The notes under the pieces were generated by a model, which was not told the DNA's origin, did not search any database, and saw only the letters and a program-made list of their open reading frames with translations. Below, piece after piece: positions 31,001-38,388 of a DNA stretch of 64,000 nt (positions are counted from its first letter, which is position 1; each line of letters starts with the position of its first letter). The stretch is from Micromonospora haikouensis (GTDB taxonomy: Bacteria > Actinomycetota > Actinomycetes > Mycobacteriales > Micromonosporaceae). The stretch spans positions 62,001 to 126,000 of the forward strand of contig NZ_FMCW01000025.1 in NCBI RefSeq assembly GCF_900091595.1. The letters are read 5' to 3'. Both the position numbers and the translations under genes were made by a program.

Positions 31001-32988
31001 CCGATGGTGAACTAGAGTTCCTCGGCCGCGCGGACCGGCAGGTGAAGGTCAACGGATTCCGGGTCGAACTTGGCGAGGTCGAGACGGCGATCGAGCGCAC
31101 CGGCATGGTCGGCGCCGTGGTGGTGCTGGCACTCGGTTCGTCCGATCACGGCCGGCGGCTGGCCGCCTTCGTGGTGCCGGCCGCCGGCCGGGCACCGGAT
31201 CTGGACGTCCTGCGTCGGCGGGTCGCCGAGGTCCTGCCGGACTACCTGCGGCCCACCACCTGGACCGTCGGCGACCGGATTCCGCTGACCGGCAACGGCA
31301 AGGTCGACCACGAGGCGCTGGAGCAGCTGGTCCGCTCGCCCGTTACGTCCGACGTCGGGCGGTCTGAGGCCGGCGCGCCCGAGGAACTCGTCCGGCAGCT
31401 GCGGGACCTCTGGCAGGAGATCCTGCCCGTCGAGCACGTAGGCCCGCACGACAACTTCTTCGCCCTCGGCGGCACGTCGATCGTGGCGGTCCGACTGCTC
31501 GACCTGCTGCGGCGAAGGTGTCGGGTCCAGGTTTCGCTGCCCGACCTGTTCGACGCGCCCACGGTCACCGCGCTCGCGGCGGCGGTCGCCGCCCGCCGGG
31601 CCGCGGCCACCCCGCCGGTCGAGGTGGTCACCGTCGAGCCCGACCCGGCATCGGCGTTCGAGCCGTTCCCGCTCACCGACATCCAGCAGGCGTACTGGCT
31701 GGGCCGGCGTGTCGGTAGCGCGCTCGGCGGGGTGGCCACGCACAGCTACCTGGAGTTCGACGTCGTCGACCTGGACGTGGCACGACTGGCGGCGGCGGTG
31801 CGTGGCCTGGTCGACCGGCATCCGGCGTTGCGCACGGTGGTCCGCGCGGACGGCCGGCAACAGGTCCTGCCGGCCGTCCCGCCCTACCAGATTCCGGTCA
31901 CCGACCTGTCCGCGCTCCCGCCGGAGCAGGCCCGGCAGGAGCTCGACGGGCTGCGTGAGCGGCTCTCCCACGAGGTGCGCGACGTCAGCCGGTGGCCGCT
32001 GTTCGCGCTGTACGCGGTGCGTCTCGACGCGACCGTGACCCGGCTGTACCTGAGCATCGACCTGATGATGGTGGATGCCCGCAGCATCCAGTTGCTCACC
32101 GGCGAGCTTCAGGCACGCTACACGGATTCGGCGTTCGACCCGCCGGCGCTCGGGTTGACGTTCCGGGACTACGCGGCGGCGGCCCGTCGGCGCCGGCAGG
32201 AGACGAACGACGCCGCGCTGCGGTACTGGCGGCGGCGGCTGCCCGACCTGCCACCGCCACCGGCGCTGCCGCTGCTGCGCCGGCCCGAGGAGCTGACCGC
32301 GGTGGCCTTCACCCGGCGGACGGTGGAGCTCGACCGGCCGACCTGGCAGCGGTTGCGGGAGCGGGCCGCGCAGGCCGCGGTCACACCGTCGGCGTTACTC
32401 TGCACCGCCTTCGGCCAGGTCCTCGCCGGCTGGAGCGAACGGCCCCGCTTCACCGTCAACCTGACCACGTTCGACCGGTTGCCGTTGCATCCCGAGGTCG
32501 ACGCGCTGGTGGGGGACTTCACCACGACCACCCTGCTGGCGATGGACCACAGCGGCGGTTCCTTCTGGGACATCGCGCCACGGATCCAGCGACAGATCTT
32601 CACGGACCTGGAACACCGCGCCGTGAGTGGCGTTGAGGTCCTGCGCATGCTGCGCCGCGACCCCGCTGGCGGTGGCGAGACCATGATGCCGGTGGTGTTC
32701 ACCAGCGCGCTCTTGCCCGGCGGGGACGAGCCCGCCGTGGCCGGGTGGACGGCCCGCCCGGTGTACGCGCTCAGCCAGACGCCGCAGGTTCTGCTCGACC
32801 ACCAGGTCACCGAACACTCCGGGGGACTGGTCTGCACCTGGGACTACGCGGCCGACGCCTTCCCGCCGGGCCTGGTCGAGACCATGATCGACGCCTTCCA
32901 CCGTCTGCTCCGTAGCCTGGCCGGGCCAGCCGCCGGAGCGGACACGTCCCATCCGTCCGCTACCGTCGAGGTGTCCGCCGATGACTAG
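25039..32988 (+). CDS. blmIV: NRPS C-A(beta-Ala)-PCP-Cy-A(Cys)-PCP-Cy (BlmIV-like)
   Basis: A 2649-residue synthetase that adds beta-alanine and cysteine and cyclises thiazolines. Domains in order: C (HHAITDG near 187), A1 (TSGSTGRPK near 665), PCP (AGGHSV near 1064), Cy1 (DALVCDAFS near 1264, the DxxxxDxxS motif), A2 (TSGSTGEPKG near 1750), PCP (GGTSIVAV near 2144), Cy2 (DLMMVDARS near 2340). The A1 code reads VDALLSLA; loss of the first Asp and the S-L-A end match beta-alanine domains. The A2 code reads DLYNLSLI, the standard Cys code. The last Cy has no A in the same protein and works with the next gene. This arrangement is the bithiazole half of the bleomycin line. Start ATG 25039 overlaps the previous stop. 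Confidence 0.95.
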   Translation: MADVFTGDALPPDLARRIEALTPQQRRDFEAVVRRRLSAGPTTATAATSGSWPASPGQERMWIGDDAGENAYATVIRLRGPLCLPALRASLLRLTRRHGALRTTLHLVDSRLMQVVSTAARVPLRLVDLTAAGGAKPVHDDDLPALVVGLARVEARRPFDSDLGPLWRAVVYALGPADHCLLLVLHHAITDGWSHGILVSELSACYASLTAGTPWRVRPPVAGYPDYTRWQRERIEGAELVALTDFWRAVVRDLPRLDLPLAPRPDPAVSARRGPPSAGVGTSTSGHRGGHLTVAIGRELSGRLNELRQATGGSPFMLVLAALVAVLRLVSGQDDIVVGTLAAGRTRPEWERVVGYFVNVLPLRFTVAGQPSFRELWAHVRRRVQDAYAHQELPYERVRELLRTERSAGPTGPIRVLCTPQLPAPRLDLPGLAARTHDLRLGNTPFDLVIEVGTGPDGLQVAFQFDRALLGADSVALLGRHLRTVLARIVGAPDVACADLLPGAPDGDRPETIAGSVHGLVEDQAARTPDAVAVRDGDRHLTYRALNAAANRAARRLRSAGVLAEHVVAVCLPRSAESVTARLAVLKAGAAFVALDPDHPPARLSATVAAAGARTAVTTTALAAVLPGDLRPVPLDLDPGGITARDHRNLYLPVHPDQAAYLIHTSGSTGRPKLVVGHHRGMVNRLRWMQRAYPVRGAQRCAARTPLSFVDSIAETFGPLAAGATLVVAADALVTAPDRFTAWLVAERVDRLLVVPALLAMLLDLPPALRGRLTRVGTWLTSGEELRVGLAERFLRALPGTALLNLYGSSEVAADATAAEVAAPVGDVAPIGRPVDGVTAWVGDAAGRPVDDLVRGVLRVGGHAVARGYHGQPGDTAARFRPDRCGPPGTRVFLTGDVVRRRADRELVYLGRADAQVQIRGHRVEPGEVEEELLRHPAVRSAVVIAAPDVVGAPTLVAYLVAAADGAVDPAEIVGYLRGRLPSYLVPSRLVVVDELPRTDTGKVDRMAVAAADGDPARWETVRPDPDRGEDAPRGPDETVVAATFREVLGVAAVGRDEDFFLAGGHSVLATQLVRLLSERMSVSLQLADVFAAPTVAALAARVAGLERSGPAAVPLVPDPARRHEPFPLTEVQEAYYVGRREDLRLGGVSTHAYLEFDVDDFDPERFLAALRTVVRRHPMLRAVLRPDGTQQVLADVPPYPMTIHDLRGLDADERERRLRAVRRQMSHQLLDPHTWPLFEVRACLLDGRAAAGGPPRGLLAVSVDALVCDAFSFGLVMDELAQRYHQPDREFPELTVDFRDWVLHRAARHGDAGHREAREYWSARIPTLPPGPDLPAAPTTGPDLPNGQPAGPHRPQFRRRDGRLAEATWSALKRRAATCGLTPSGVLLAAFAETLTRWSTRPHYCLMLTVFDRAPLHPQLADIVGDFTSLTLLEVDHRTPAPFEERARALQDRLWSDLDRSEVSAVTVLREWTLAQGGAPRPVTPVVFTSNLPMAVAATAPTRRDTLGKLRYGITQTPQVQLDHQVSEVAGELLFNWDAVEEQFAPGVLDDMFAAYQEMLVRLAERPEEWSRPIRCSLPPYQAVVRARANDTARPLPARRLHDRVVTAAGRHPTAVAVVDGDVRMTYAELDRRARRVAHALQALDVRPDMLVAVATGTGWQQVVAALGILYSGAAFLPLDPRLPSRRFESLARRAQVRVLLTQTSLRRDLPPVPGTRVVAVDDDTALSDGPGPVSCPSSPRDLAYVIFTSGSTGEPKGVAIDHGSAANTVDCVNERFGVGPADRVLAVSSLSFDLAVYDLFGPLAVGGCVVLPDRAGRRDPGHWLHLVREERVTLWNSVPALACLLVDRAEAGDPRALEPLRVVLLSGDWIPVPLPDRIRALTDARVISLGGATEGSIWSVWYPIGRVDPRWRSIPYGRPMANQRMYVLDAALDDRPDRVPGDLYIGGAGVARGYWNDPDLTARAFVAHPRTGERLYRTGDLARYLPDGELEFLGRADRQVKVNGFRVELGEVETAIERTGMVGAVVVLALGSSDHGRRLAAFVVPAAGRAPDLDVLRRRVAEVLPDYLRPTTWTVGDRIPLTGNGKVDHEALEQLVRSPVTSDVGRSEAGAPEELVRQLRDLWQEILPVEHVGPHDNFFALGGTSIVAVRLLDLLRRRCRVQVSLPDLFDAPTVTALAAAVAARRAAATPPVEVVTVEPDPASAFEPFPLTDIQQAYWLGRRVGSALGGVATHSYLEFDVVDLDVARLAAAVRGLVDRHPALRTVVRADGRQQVLPAVPPYQIPVTDLSALPPEQARQELDGLRERLSHEVRDVSRWPLFALYAVRLDATVTRLYLSIDLMMVDARSIQLLTGELQARYTDSAFDPPALGLTFRDYAAAARRRRQETNDAALRYWRRRLPDLPPPPALPLLRRPEELTAVAFTRRTVELDRPTWQRLRERAAQAAVTPSALLCTAFGQVLAGWSERPRFTVNLTTFDRLPLHPEVDALVGDFTTTTLLAMDHSGGSFWDIAPRIQRQIFTDLEHRAVSGVEVLRMLRRDPAGGGETMMPVVFTSALLPGGDEPAVAGWTARPVYALSQTPQVLLDHQVTEHSGGLVCTWDYAADAFPPGLVETMIDAFHRLLRSLAGPAAGADTSHPSATVEVSADD

Positions 32989-35512
32989 CACCGAGCATCC
33001 GGTCTTCGTTTCCCTGCCCGAGGAGCAGCGCGAGCTGATTGCGGCGGTGAACGGCGTCGTCGCGCCTGTCCCGGCCGGCACGCTGGACTCCCTGGGTGCC
33101 GCGGCCGTCGTGGCCGGTCCGCACGAGGTGGCTCTGCGCGACCTCTGGGACGTCGTCACCCGCGGACGGTTCTGGGACCACGTCGTCGACCTCGCCGGGC
33201 AGCTGTCGGCGGCGGGGGTAAAGCCGGGGGATCGGGTCCTGCTCGACGTCGCGGCCGGCTGGGAGCAGTTCGCCGCCGCCGTCGCCGTACTGCGCGCCGG
33301 CTGCGTCTGCGTGCCGCTGCCGCCGCCGGGCGCCGGCACGGACGCCGGTCGACGGGCCGCCCCGACCGGATCCGGGGCGACCGTGGTGGTGACGCAGCGT
33401 GGGCTGTCCGGGCGGCCGACCTGGCCGAGTGAGGTGACCGTGCTGACCCCACGGCGCGACCCGCCCGCTGCGGCGGCGTCCGTGGACCCGCCGGCGTCGG
33501 ACGGTTCCCGGGCGGCGTTCCTGCTGCCCCGACCCGCCCCCGCCGGGACCGTGGCGGCCTGGCTGGGCTATTCGCACCGGGTACTGCTCAACGCCCTCAC
33601 CGAGGTCAACCGCCGGGTCGGCCTCGGCGTCGCGGACCGGGTGCTCGCCCTGGCCCCGGCCGAGTCCGGGACCTGGCTGCACGAGACCTTCGGCGCGCTG
33701 CTCGCCGGCGCCAGCGTGGTCTGCGCCGCCGAAAACCATCGACACGATCCCGGGTCGTGGCTGGCGCAGGGGCGCCGGGACGGGGTCACGGTGTGCTTCC
33801 TGACCACCGCGATGCTCGACGACCTGCTGGCCCACTTGGCGCGCACCGGCGATCCGTTGCCGGAAACCCTGCGGGCGGTGGTCGTGCACGGCGGGTGGCT
33901 GGCGCCCGGCCGGGTCGTCGAACTGTGGGAGGCCGCAGGTCGGGGCCTGACGGTGCTGTACGCGACCGCGCCGGTGTGGCCTGGTCCGCTCACCGTCCTG
34001 TACGACGTCGCCACGGTCGCCGACGACTGGCGTTCGGTGCCTGTCGGCGCCCCGGTCGCGAACCAGAGGCTGTACGTCCTTTCCGAGGCGCGCAACCCCT
34101 GCCCGGTGTGGGTGACGGGCCGGCTGTACGCCGGCGGCTTGCTTGGCGAACCGGTCCCGGCGGTGTCGGGCGGGACGGTGACCCACCCGGAGACGGGCGA
34201 GGCGTTGCTGCCGACCGACCTGTTCGGGCGTCTGCGCCCGGACGGCCTGGTCGAGGTCGTCGGCGACGAGACGACGCAGCTTGCGGCGCGCGGCGGTACG
34301 GTGAACCTGCGGGACACCGAGGTCGCCCTGCACACGCACCCGGCGGTCCGGCAGGCCGTCGTGGTGGTGTCCGCCGTCGACGGCCGGGCGGCCGCGTTCG
34401 TCCGGCCCCGCGACGGCGTCGTGCTCTCGGCCGCCGACCTGAACACCTACCTGCGGACCCGGGTGTCGCCCTTCCTGCTGCCAGCCCGTACCGAGATCGT
34501 CGGGGCGTTGCCGTTGACCCGGGACGGGCGGGTGGACCGGGTGGCGCTGGCCGCCGGCCCGGACGTGGTGGTGCCGCTGGTCGTCACGCCGCCGACCCCG
34601 ACCCCGGCCGCGCCGTCCGGCGACCGGACGACGGAACTCATGCTTCGGGTGACGGCGGTGGCCAGCCGGATCTTCGACGTGGCCGACATCGAGCCGGACG
34701 CGAACCTGATGGACCTCGGCGCTAGCTCGATGCAACTGGTTCGGCTGGCCAGCGTGGTGGAGGAGGAGGCCGGCATCGCGGTGGACGTCGAGGAACTGCT
34801 GGCGTTTCCCACCATCGCGGTCATCGTCGGCAGTCACCTGGCGACCGAGTCGCCGGCACCGGCCCCGGACACCGTCCGGCCGGTCGGCGCGGCCCGGGAC
34901 GACCTCGACCACCGGCCGGTCGTCGATCTCGGCGGTGTCGCCGACGAGCGGATCGGGCGCCGACGGACCAGCCGGGCCTTCGCCGCGCAACCGGTGTCAC
35001 TCGCGGCGCTGGGCGCGTTGCTGGGCGCCACCCGGAGCATTCGCTCGCGCGGTGCGGAGAAGTTCTGGTACCCGTCCGCAGGCGGTAGCTACCCGGTACA
35101 GGTGTACCTGCTCGTGACGCCGGGCGGGGTCACCGGGCTGGCCGCCGGCAGCTACTACTACCACCCGCGACAGGATCGGCTCATCGTGCTCGATCCGGCC
35201 GGTGCCCTGCCTGCCGCCGCGCACCGGGAGATCAACAGGGCCGCCTTCCGGCAGTCGGCGTTCTCGCTGTACCTGGTCGGGCGCATGTCGGCCATCAGCA
35301 AAACCGACTACGCCGACCTGGCCTGGGACTTCACCGTGTTCGAGGCCGGTGCGATGACGCAGTTGCTCGGGCAGGTGGCGGCGGAGCACGGGCTCGGACT
35401 CTGCCCGGTCGGCGCCATGGACACCGACCCGCTGCCCGACCTGTTCGCCCTCGGTGCCCAGGACCGGTTCGTGCACGCCCTGCTCGGCGGCGTACCGCTT
35501 GGCACGGCCTGA
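32981..35512 (+). CDS. blmIII: NRPS A(inactive)-PCP-Ox, thiazoline oxidase (BlmIII-like)
   Basis: An 843-residue protein that would complete the bithiazole. Residues about 20-520 keep the outline of an adenylation domain, but the nucleotide loop TSGSTGxPKG is replaced by a stretch around LLPRPAPAG, so it cannot activate an amino acid. A carrier follows (LGASSMQL, Ser near 583). From about 640 there is an FMN-dependent McbC/SagB-type oxidase (RRTSRAF, FWYPSAGGSYP, GSYYYHP) that would oxidise thiazolines to thiazoles. BlmIII has the same layout, and there the Cys A domain of BlmIV is thought to load both carriers; I infer the same here. The start overlaps the BlmIV-like stop by 8 bases. Confidence 0.93.
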   Translation: MTSTEHPVFVSLPEEQRELIAAVNGVVAPVPAGTLDSLGAAAVVAGPHEVALRDLWDVVTRGRFWDHVVDLAGQLSAAGVKPGDRVLLDVAAGWEQFAAAVAVLRAGCVCVPLPPPGAGTDAGRRAAPTGSGATVVVTQRGLSGRPTWPSEVTVLTPRRDPPAAAASVDPPASDGSRAAFLLPRPAPAGTVAAWLGYSHRVLLNALTEVNRRVGLGVADRVLALAPAESGTWLHETFGALLAGASVVCAAENHRHDPGSWLAQGRRDGVTVCFLTTAMLDDLLAHLARTGDPLPETLRAVVVHGGWLAPGRVVELWEAAGRGLTVLYATAPVWPGPLTVLYDVATVADDWRSVPVGAPVANQRLYVLSEARNPCPVWVTGRLYAGGLLGEPVPAVSGGTVTHPETGEALLPTDLFGRLRPDGLVEVVGDETTQLAARGGTVNLRDTEVALHTHPAVRQAVVVVSAVDGRAAAFVRPRDGVVLSAADLNTYLRTRVSPFLLPARTEIVGALPLTRDGRVDRVALAAGPDVVVPLVVTPPTPTPAAPSGDRTTELMLRVTAVASRIFDVADIEPDANLMDLGASSMQLVRLASVVEEEAGIAVDVEELLAFPTIAVIVGSHLATESPAPAPDTVRPVGAARDDLDHRPVVDLGGVADERIGRRRTSRAFAAQPVSLAALGALLGATRSIRSRGAEKFWYPSAGGSYPVQVYLLVTPGGVTGLAAGSYYYHPRQDRLIVLDPAGALPAAAHREINRAAFRQSAFSLYLVGRMSAISKTDYADLAWDFTVFEAGAMTQLLGQVAAEHGLGLCPVGAMDTDPLPDLFALGAQDRFVHALLGGVPLGTA

Positions 35513-36642
35513 TGGGCGACCTAGCGAGCAGTTCGGTGGACGGCCCGCCCACCGGCGGTGCCCGCGGTCCGGTCGCTGGGCAGCGCCGCCGCCGCGTCGA
35601 CCGGACCACGGCGGACCCGTGGGGGGTGGTGGAACACCGCGCACCGGCCGGGTACGGGCTGCCGGTCGAGCTGGCGACGACGCGTCCCGGCACGTCGCTG
35701 GCCGGGTACGCCGCGGCGCATTCCGGCGAGCTGCGGGCGCGGCTGCACCAGGCGGGAGCGATTCTGTTCCGCGGGTTCGGGGTCACCCTCGACTCGTTCG
35801 GCGACGTGGCCACCGCCCTGGCCGGGCCACGGCGGCCGTACACGGAGCGCTCGACGCCCCGCACCGAACTCGCCGAACGCGTCTACACCGCCACCGATCA
35901 CCCCAGCGACCAGCACATCCCGCTGCACAACGAGAACTCATACCAGTCAACCTTCCCCCGGCTGCTGGTCTTCGGCTGCCTGACCGCGCCGGCCACCGGT
36001 GGTGCCACCCCGCTCGCCGACGTCCGCCGGGTACTGCGACGGATCCCGCCTGCCGTCCGGCGGCCATTCGTCGACCTGGGTGTCACGTATCTGCGCACCT
36101 TCGGCGGCGGTCTGGGTCTGGACTGGCCGGAGGCGTTCGGTACCCGGGACCGGGCGGAGGTGGAGAGGTACTGCCGCGACCACGACATCGAGGTGCGGTG
36201 GCGGCCCGGCGGGGTGTTGCGGACCCGTCAGACCCGGCCCGCGGTCGCCGTGCACCCGGTCACGGGTGAGCAGGTCTGGTTCAACCACGCCACCTTCTTC
36301 CACCCGCACACCCTGCCGCCCGAACTGCGCGTGGCGCTGGTCTCGCAGGTCGGGGCGGACTATCTGCCGCACGACGTCCACTACGGCGACGGCCGGCCGA
36401 TCGACCCCGGCACGCGGGACGTGCTCGCCGCCGCCTATGCGGCCGAGGAGGTGTCCGTGCCGTGGCAGGTCGGTGACGTGCTGCTGGTGGACAACCTGCT
36501 CGCCGCGCATGGCCGGCAACCGTTCACCGGTCCGCGTCGGGTCGTGGTCGGCATGGCGGGCGAGGCGGGCTGGGACCTGGTCGACGCGCGGATTGCGGCC
36601 GGGAGGACCCGGCCGGAGGACGAACCGGAGGAGCGACAGTGA
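35512..36642 (+). CDS. Fe(II)/2-oxoglutarate dioxygenase, TauD/SyrP-like
   Basis: A 376-residue hydroxylase of the TauD/TfdA fold. The iron triad is visible: H139 and E141 in PLHNEN and the distal H333 in AAHGRQPF, followed by the Arg that would hold 2-oxoglutarate (PRRVVVG). SyrP-like members hydroxylate carrier-bound amino acids, and bleomycin-type clusters carry such an enzyme. Possible targets are the beta-carbon of His or the residue added after the PKS, but the sequence does not decide. Start ATG 35512 overlaps the previous stop (TGATG) and the stop overlaps the MbtH gene (GTGA). Confidence 0.88.
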   Translation: MGDLASSSVDGPPTGGARGPVAGQRRRRVDRTTADPWGVVEHRAPAGYGLPVELATTRPGTSLAGYAAAHSGELRARLHQAGAILFRGFGVTLDSFGDVATALAGPRRPYTERSTPRTELAERVYTATDHPSDQHIPLHNENSYQSTFPRLLVFGCLTAPATGGATPLADVRRVLRRIPPAVRRPFVDLGVTYLRTFGGGLGLDWPEAFGTRDRAEVERYCRDHDIEVRWRPGGVLRTRQTRPAVAVHPVTGEQVWFNHATFFHPHTLPPELRVALVSQVGADYLPHDVHYGDGRPIDPGTRDVLAAAYAAEEVSVPWQVGDVLLVDNLLAAHGRQPFTGPRRVVVGMAGEAGWDLVDARIAAGRTRPEDEPEERQ

Positions 36643-37220
36643 CCGAGACGATGGAGTCGGACGAACAGGCCTACCAGGTCGTGCTCAACGACGAGGAACA
36701 GTACTCGATCTGGCCGGTCGACCAAGACCTGCCCGACGGCTGGCGGCCGTCCGGGGTGACCGGTCTCCGTACGGAGTGCCTCGCCCACATCGACGAGGTG
36801 TGGACCGACATGCGGCCGCTGAGCCTGCGCCGCTACATGGCGGAACACGCCGACGACGGGTACGAGGACGACCTCGTCGAGCTGGAGGAGGGGCCGTCCC
36901 TGGTGGACCGCCTCAGCGCCGGGCTGCATCCGGTGGAGGCGGTGCCACGGCTCGAGCGCGGCCCGGCGGCCTTCAGGGAAGCGCTGGACAACGGGTACGT
37001 GTTCGTCCGGTTCACCGGGACCGTGGGCGGCACCGAACTGGGGGTGCGGGTGGACGCCGGGGCCACCGACCGGACGGCGGCGGACTTCACGGCGGGTACC
37101 GGCACCGTCCACCTCGAAGGCACCCTGAATCTCGACTTTGAGGACGTGCGCTGCGTCGCCGACATCGACCTGGCCACGTTCACCGGACAGGGCCGGCTGG
37201 AGCGCGTCGTTGAGCCGTGA
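36639..37220 (+). CDS. MbtH-like protein with an unknown C-terminal domain
   Basis: Residues about 10-65 are an MbtH protein: NDEEQYSIWP, LPDGWRPSG, CLAHIDEVWTDMRPLSLR. MbtH proteins bind A domains and are needed for their folding and activity, and this is the only one in the window, so it probably serves the synthetases at 2-35512. Ordinary members have about 60-75 residues; this has 193. The extra 120 residues (VDRLSAGLHPVEAV onward) contain alternating beta-strand-like segments ending LNLDFEDVRCVADIDLATF, and I do not recognise them. The fusion is in frame with no internal stop, and the tail ends at the translational overlap with the GT gene, so it does not look like a misread frame. Confidence 0.85.
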   Translation: MTETMESDEQAYQVVLNDEEQYSIWPVDQDLPDGWRPSGVTGLRTECLAHIDEVWTDMRPLSLRRYMAEHADDGYEDDLVELEEGPSLVDRLSAGLHPVEAVPRLERGPAAFREALDNGYVFVRFTGTVGGTELGVRVDAGATDRTAADFTAGTGTVHLEGTLNLDFEDVRCVADIDLATFTGQGRLERVVEP

Positions 37221-38388
37221 CGGCCTTGTCGGATCGGGAGCGGCCTCGCCCGCCGTCCCCGCGGTCCGGCGTGTCTGCCTCTTCGCCCAGCTTCACCGGC
37301 CGGGCCTGGGTGACCTGGTGCAACGCAACATCCTGTTGGAGGTGGTGCGGCGGGTCTGGCCGGGCGCCGAGATCACGCTGGTGGTCGGTGCGGGCCTGTA
37401 CCGCCGCTTCGCCGAACTGCTGGATCTGCACCTGGGAGTGAGCCACGTCCTGCCCTGTCCCGACCCGACCACGGCGGACGCGCACCCGTACGACGAGTTC
37501 GTGGCTCGGCTGGCCGGGCGCGGGTTCGACCTGTGTGTCGTCGATCCCGGCTCGCATACCATCGATGCCGGCCACGCCGAGCGGGCGGGCATCGGGGCGC
37601 GGGTGGGGCTGCCCCGGGGACTGGCGTCCGACGCCGACCTGACCGTTCGGGTCCGGCTGCCCGCTCCACCGGGCCGCTGCGACCTGTACGACTACGCGTG
37701 CGCCTTCGCCCGCGCGCTCGGCGGTTCGCCGCCGGCCCCGGAACAGACGGTCCCGCCGCTGGCGGTGCGCCCCGAGCCGGTGCCCGAACTGGTGGCGCCC
37801 GGGCCGCGCGTCGGCGTCCATCCGGGTGGGCAACCACACTGGAACCGCCGCTGGCCGCTGGAGCGCTATCACGCGCTGTGCGAGCGGCTCACCGGGGAAC
37901 TTGGCGCGAGCCTGTACCTGCTCGGTACGGCGGCCGAGCTGCCGGAGTTGACCGCGTTGCGTGAGCGGGTGTGGGCGATCCGGCGGGACGCGGTGGTCCA
38001 TCTGGACGTCGGCCGTCCGCTGAACCGGACGGCGAACCTGCTGGCCGGGCTGGACCTGCTTGTGGGCAACGATTCCGGCCTGGCCCACGTCGCGGCGGCC
38101 CTGGGTGTGCCCACGGTCGTGCTCTACGGGCCCACCGGCACCGAGACGCTGTGGTCCCGGGTGTACCCCCGGCATCGGGGCGTCTCGCTGCGCTATCCCT
38201 GTCAGGCCATCACCCACACCGTGGACGGGGTGGCCGATCGTCGCTGCGCGTACGACTGCGTGGTGCCGTACCGCTCGCCCCGAGGGCCGTACCCTCGTTG
38301 TCTCACCGATCTCGAACTCGCCCCGGTATGGGCGGCGACGACGGAGCAGCTGCACGCCGACCAGAGCGGAGTACAGCATGGACGGTGA
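37210..38388 (+). CDS. blmE: Glycosyltransferase family 9 (heptosyltransferase-like; BlmE-like)
   Basis: A 392-residue GT-B transferase of family 9. Diagnostic parts are HPGGQPHWNRRWPLERY near 235 and GNDSGLAHVAAALGVPTVVLYGPT near 305-330, the nucleotide-sugar site of heptosyltransferases. In the bleomycin family such an enzyme attaches gulose or mannose to the hydroxylated peptide, and it lies next to the carbamoyltransferase that decorates the mannose. The start is inferred: TTG 37210 has GGAG 7 bases upstream and overlaps the MbtH gene by 11 bases. An ATG at 37138 in the same frame would add residues that only mirror the MbtH gene. Confidence 0.86.
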   Translation: MSRDGLVGSGAASPAVPAVRRVCLFAQLHRPGLGDLVQRNILLEVVRRVWPGAEITLVVGAGLYRRFAELLDLHLGVSHVLPCPDPTTADAHPYDEFVARLAGRGFDLCVVDPGSHTIDAGHAERAGIGARVGLPRGLASDADLTVRVRLPAPPGRCDLYDYACAFARALGGSPPAPEQTVPPLAVRPEPVPELVAPGPRVGVHPGGQPHWNRRWPLERYHALCERLTGELGASLYLLGTAAELPELTALRERVWAIRRDAVVHLDVGRPLNRTANLLAGLDLLVGNDSGLAHVAAALGVPTVVLYGPTGTETLWSRVYPRHRGVSLRYPCQAITHTVDGVADRRCAYDCVVPYRSPRGPYPRCLTDLELAPVWAATTEQLHADQSGVQHGR

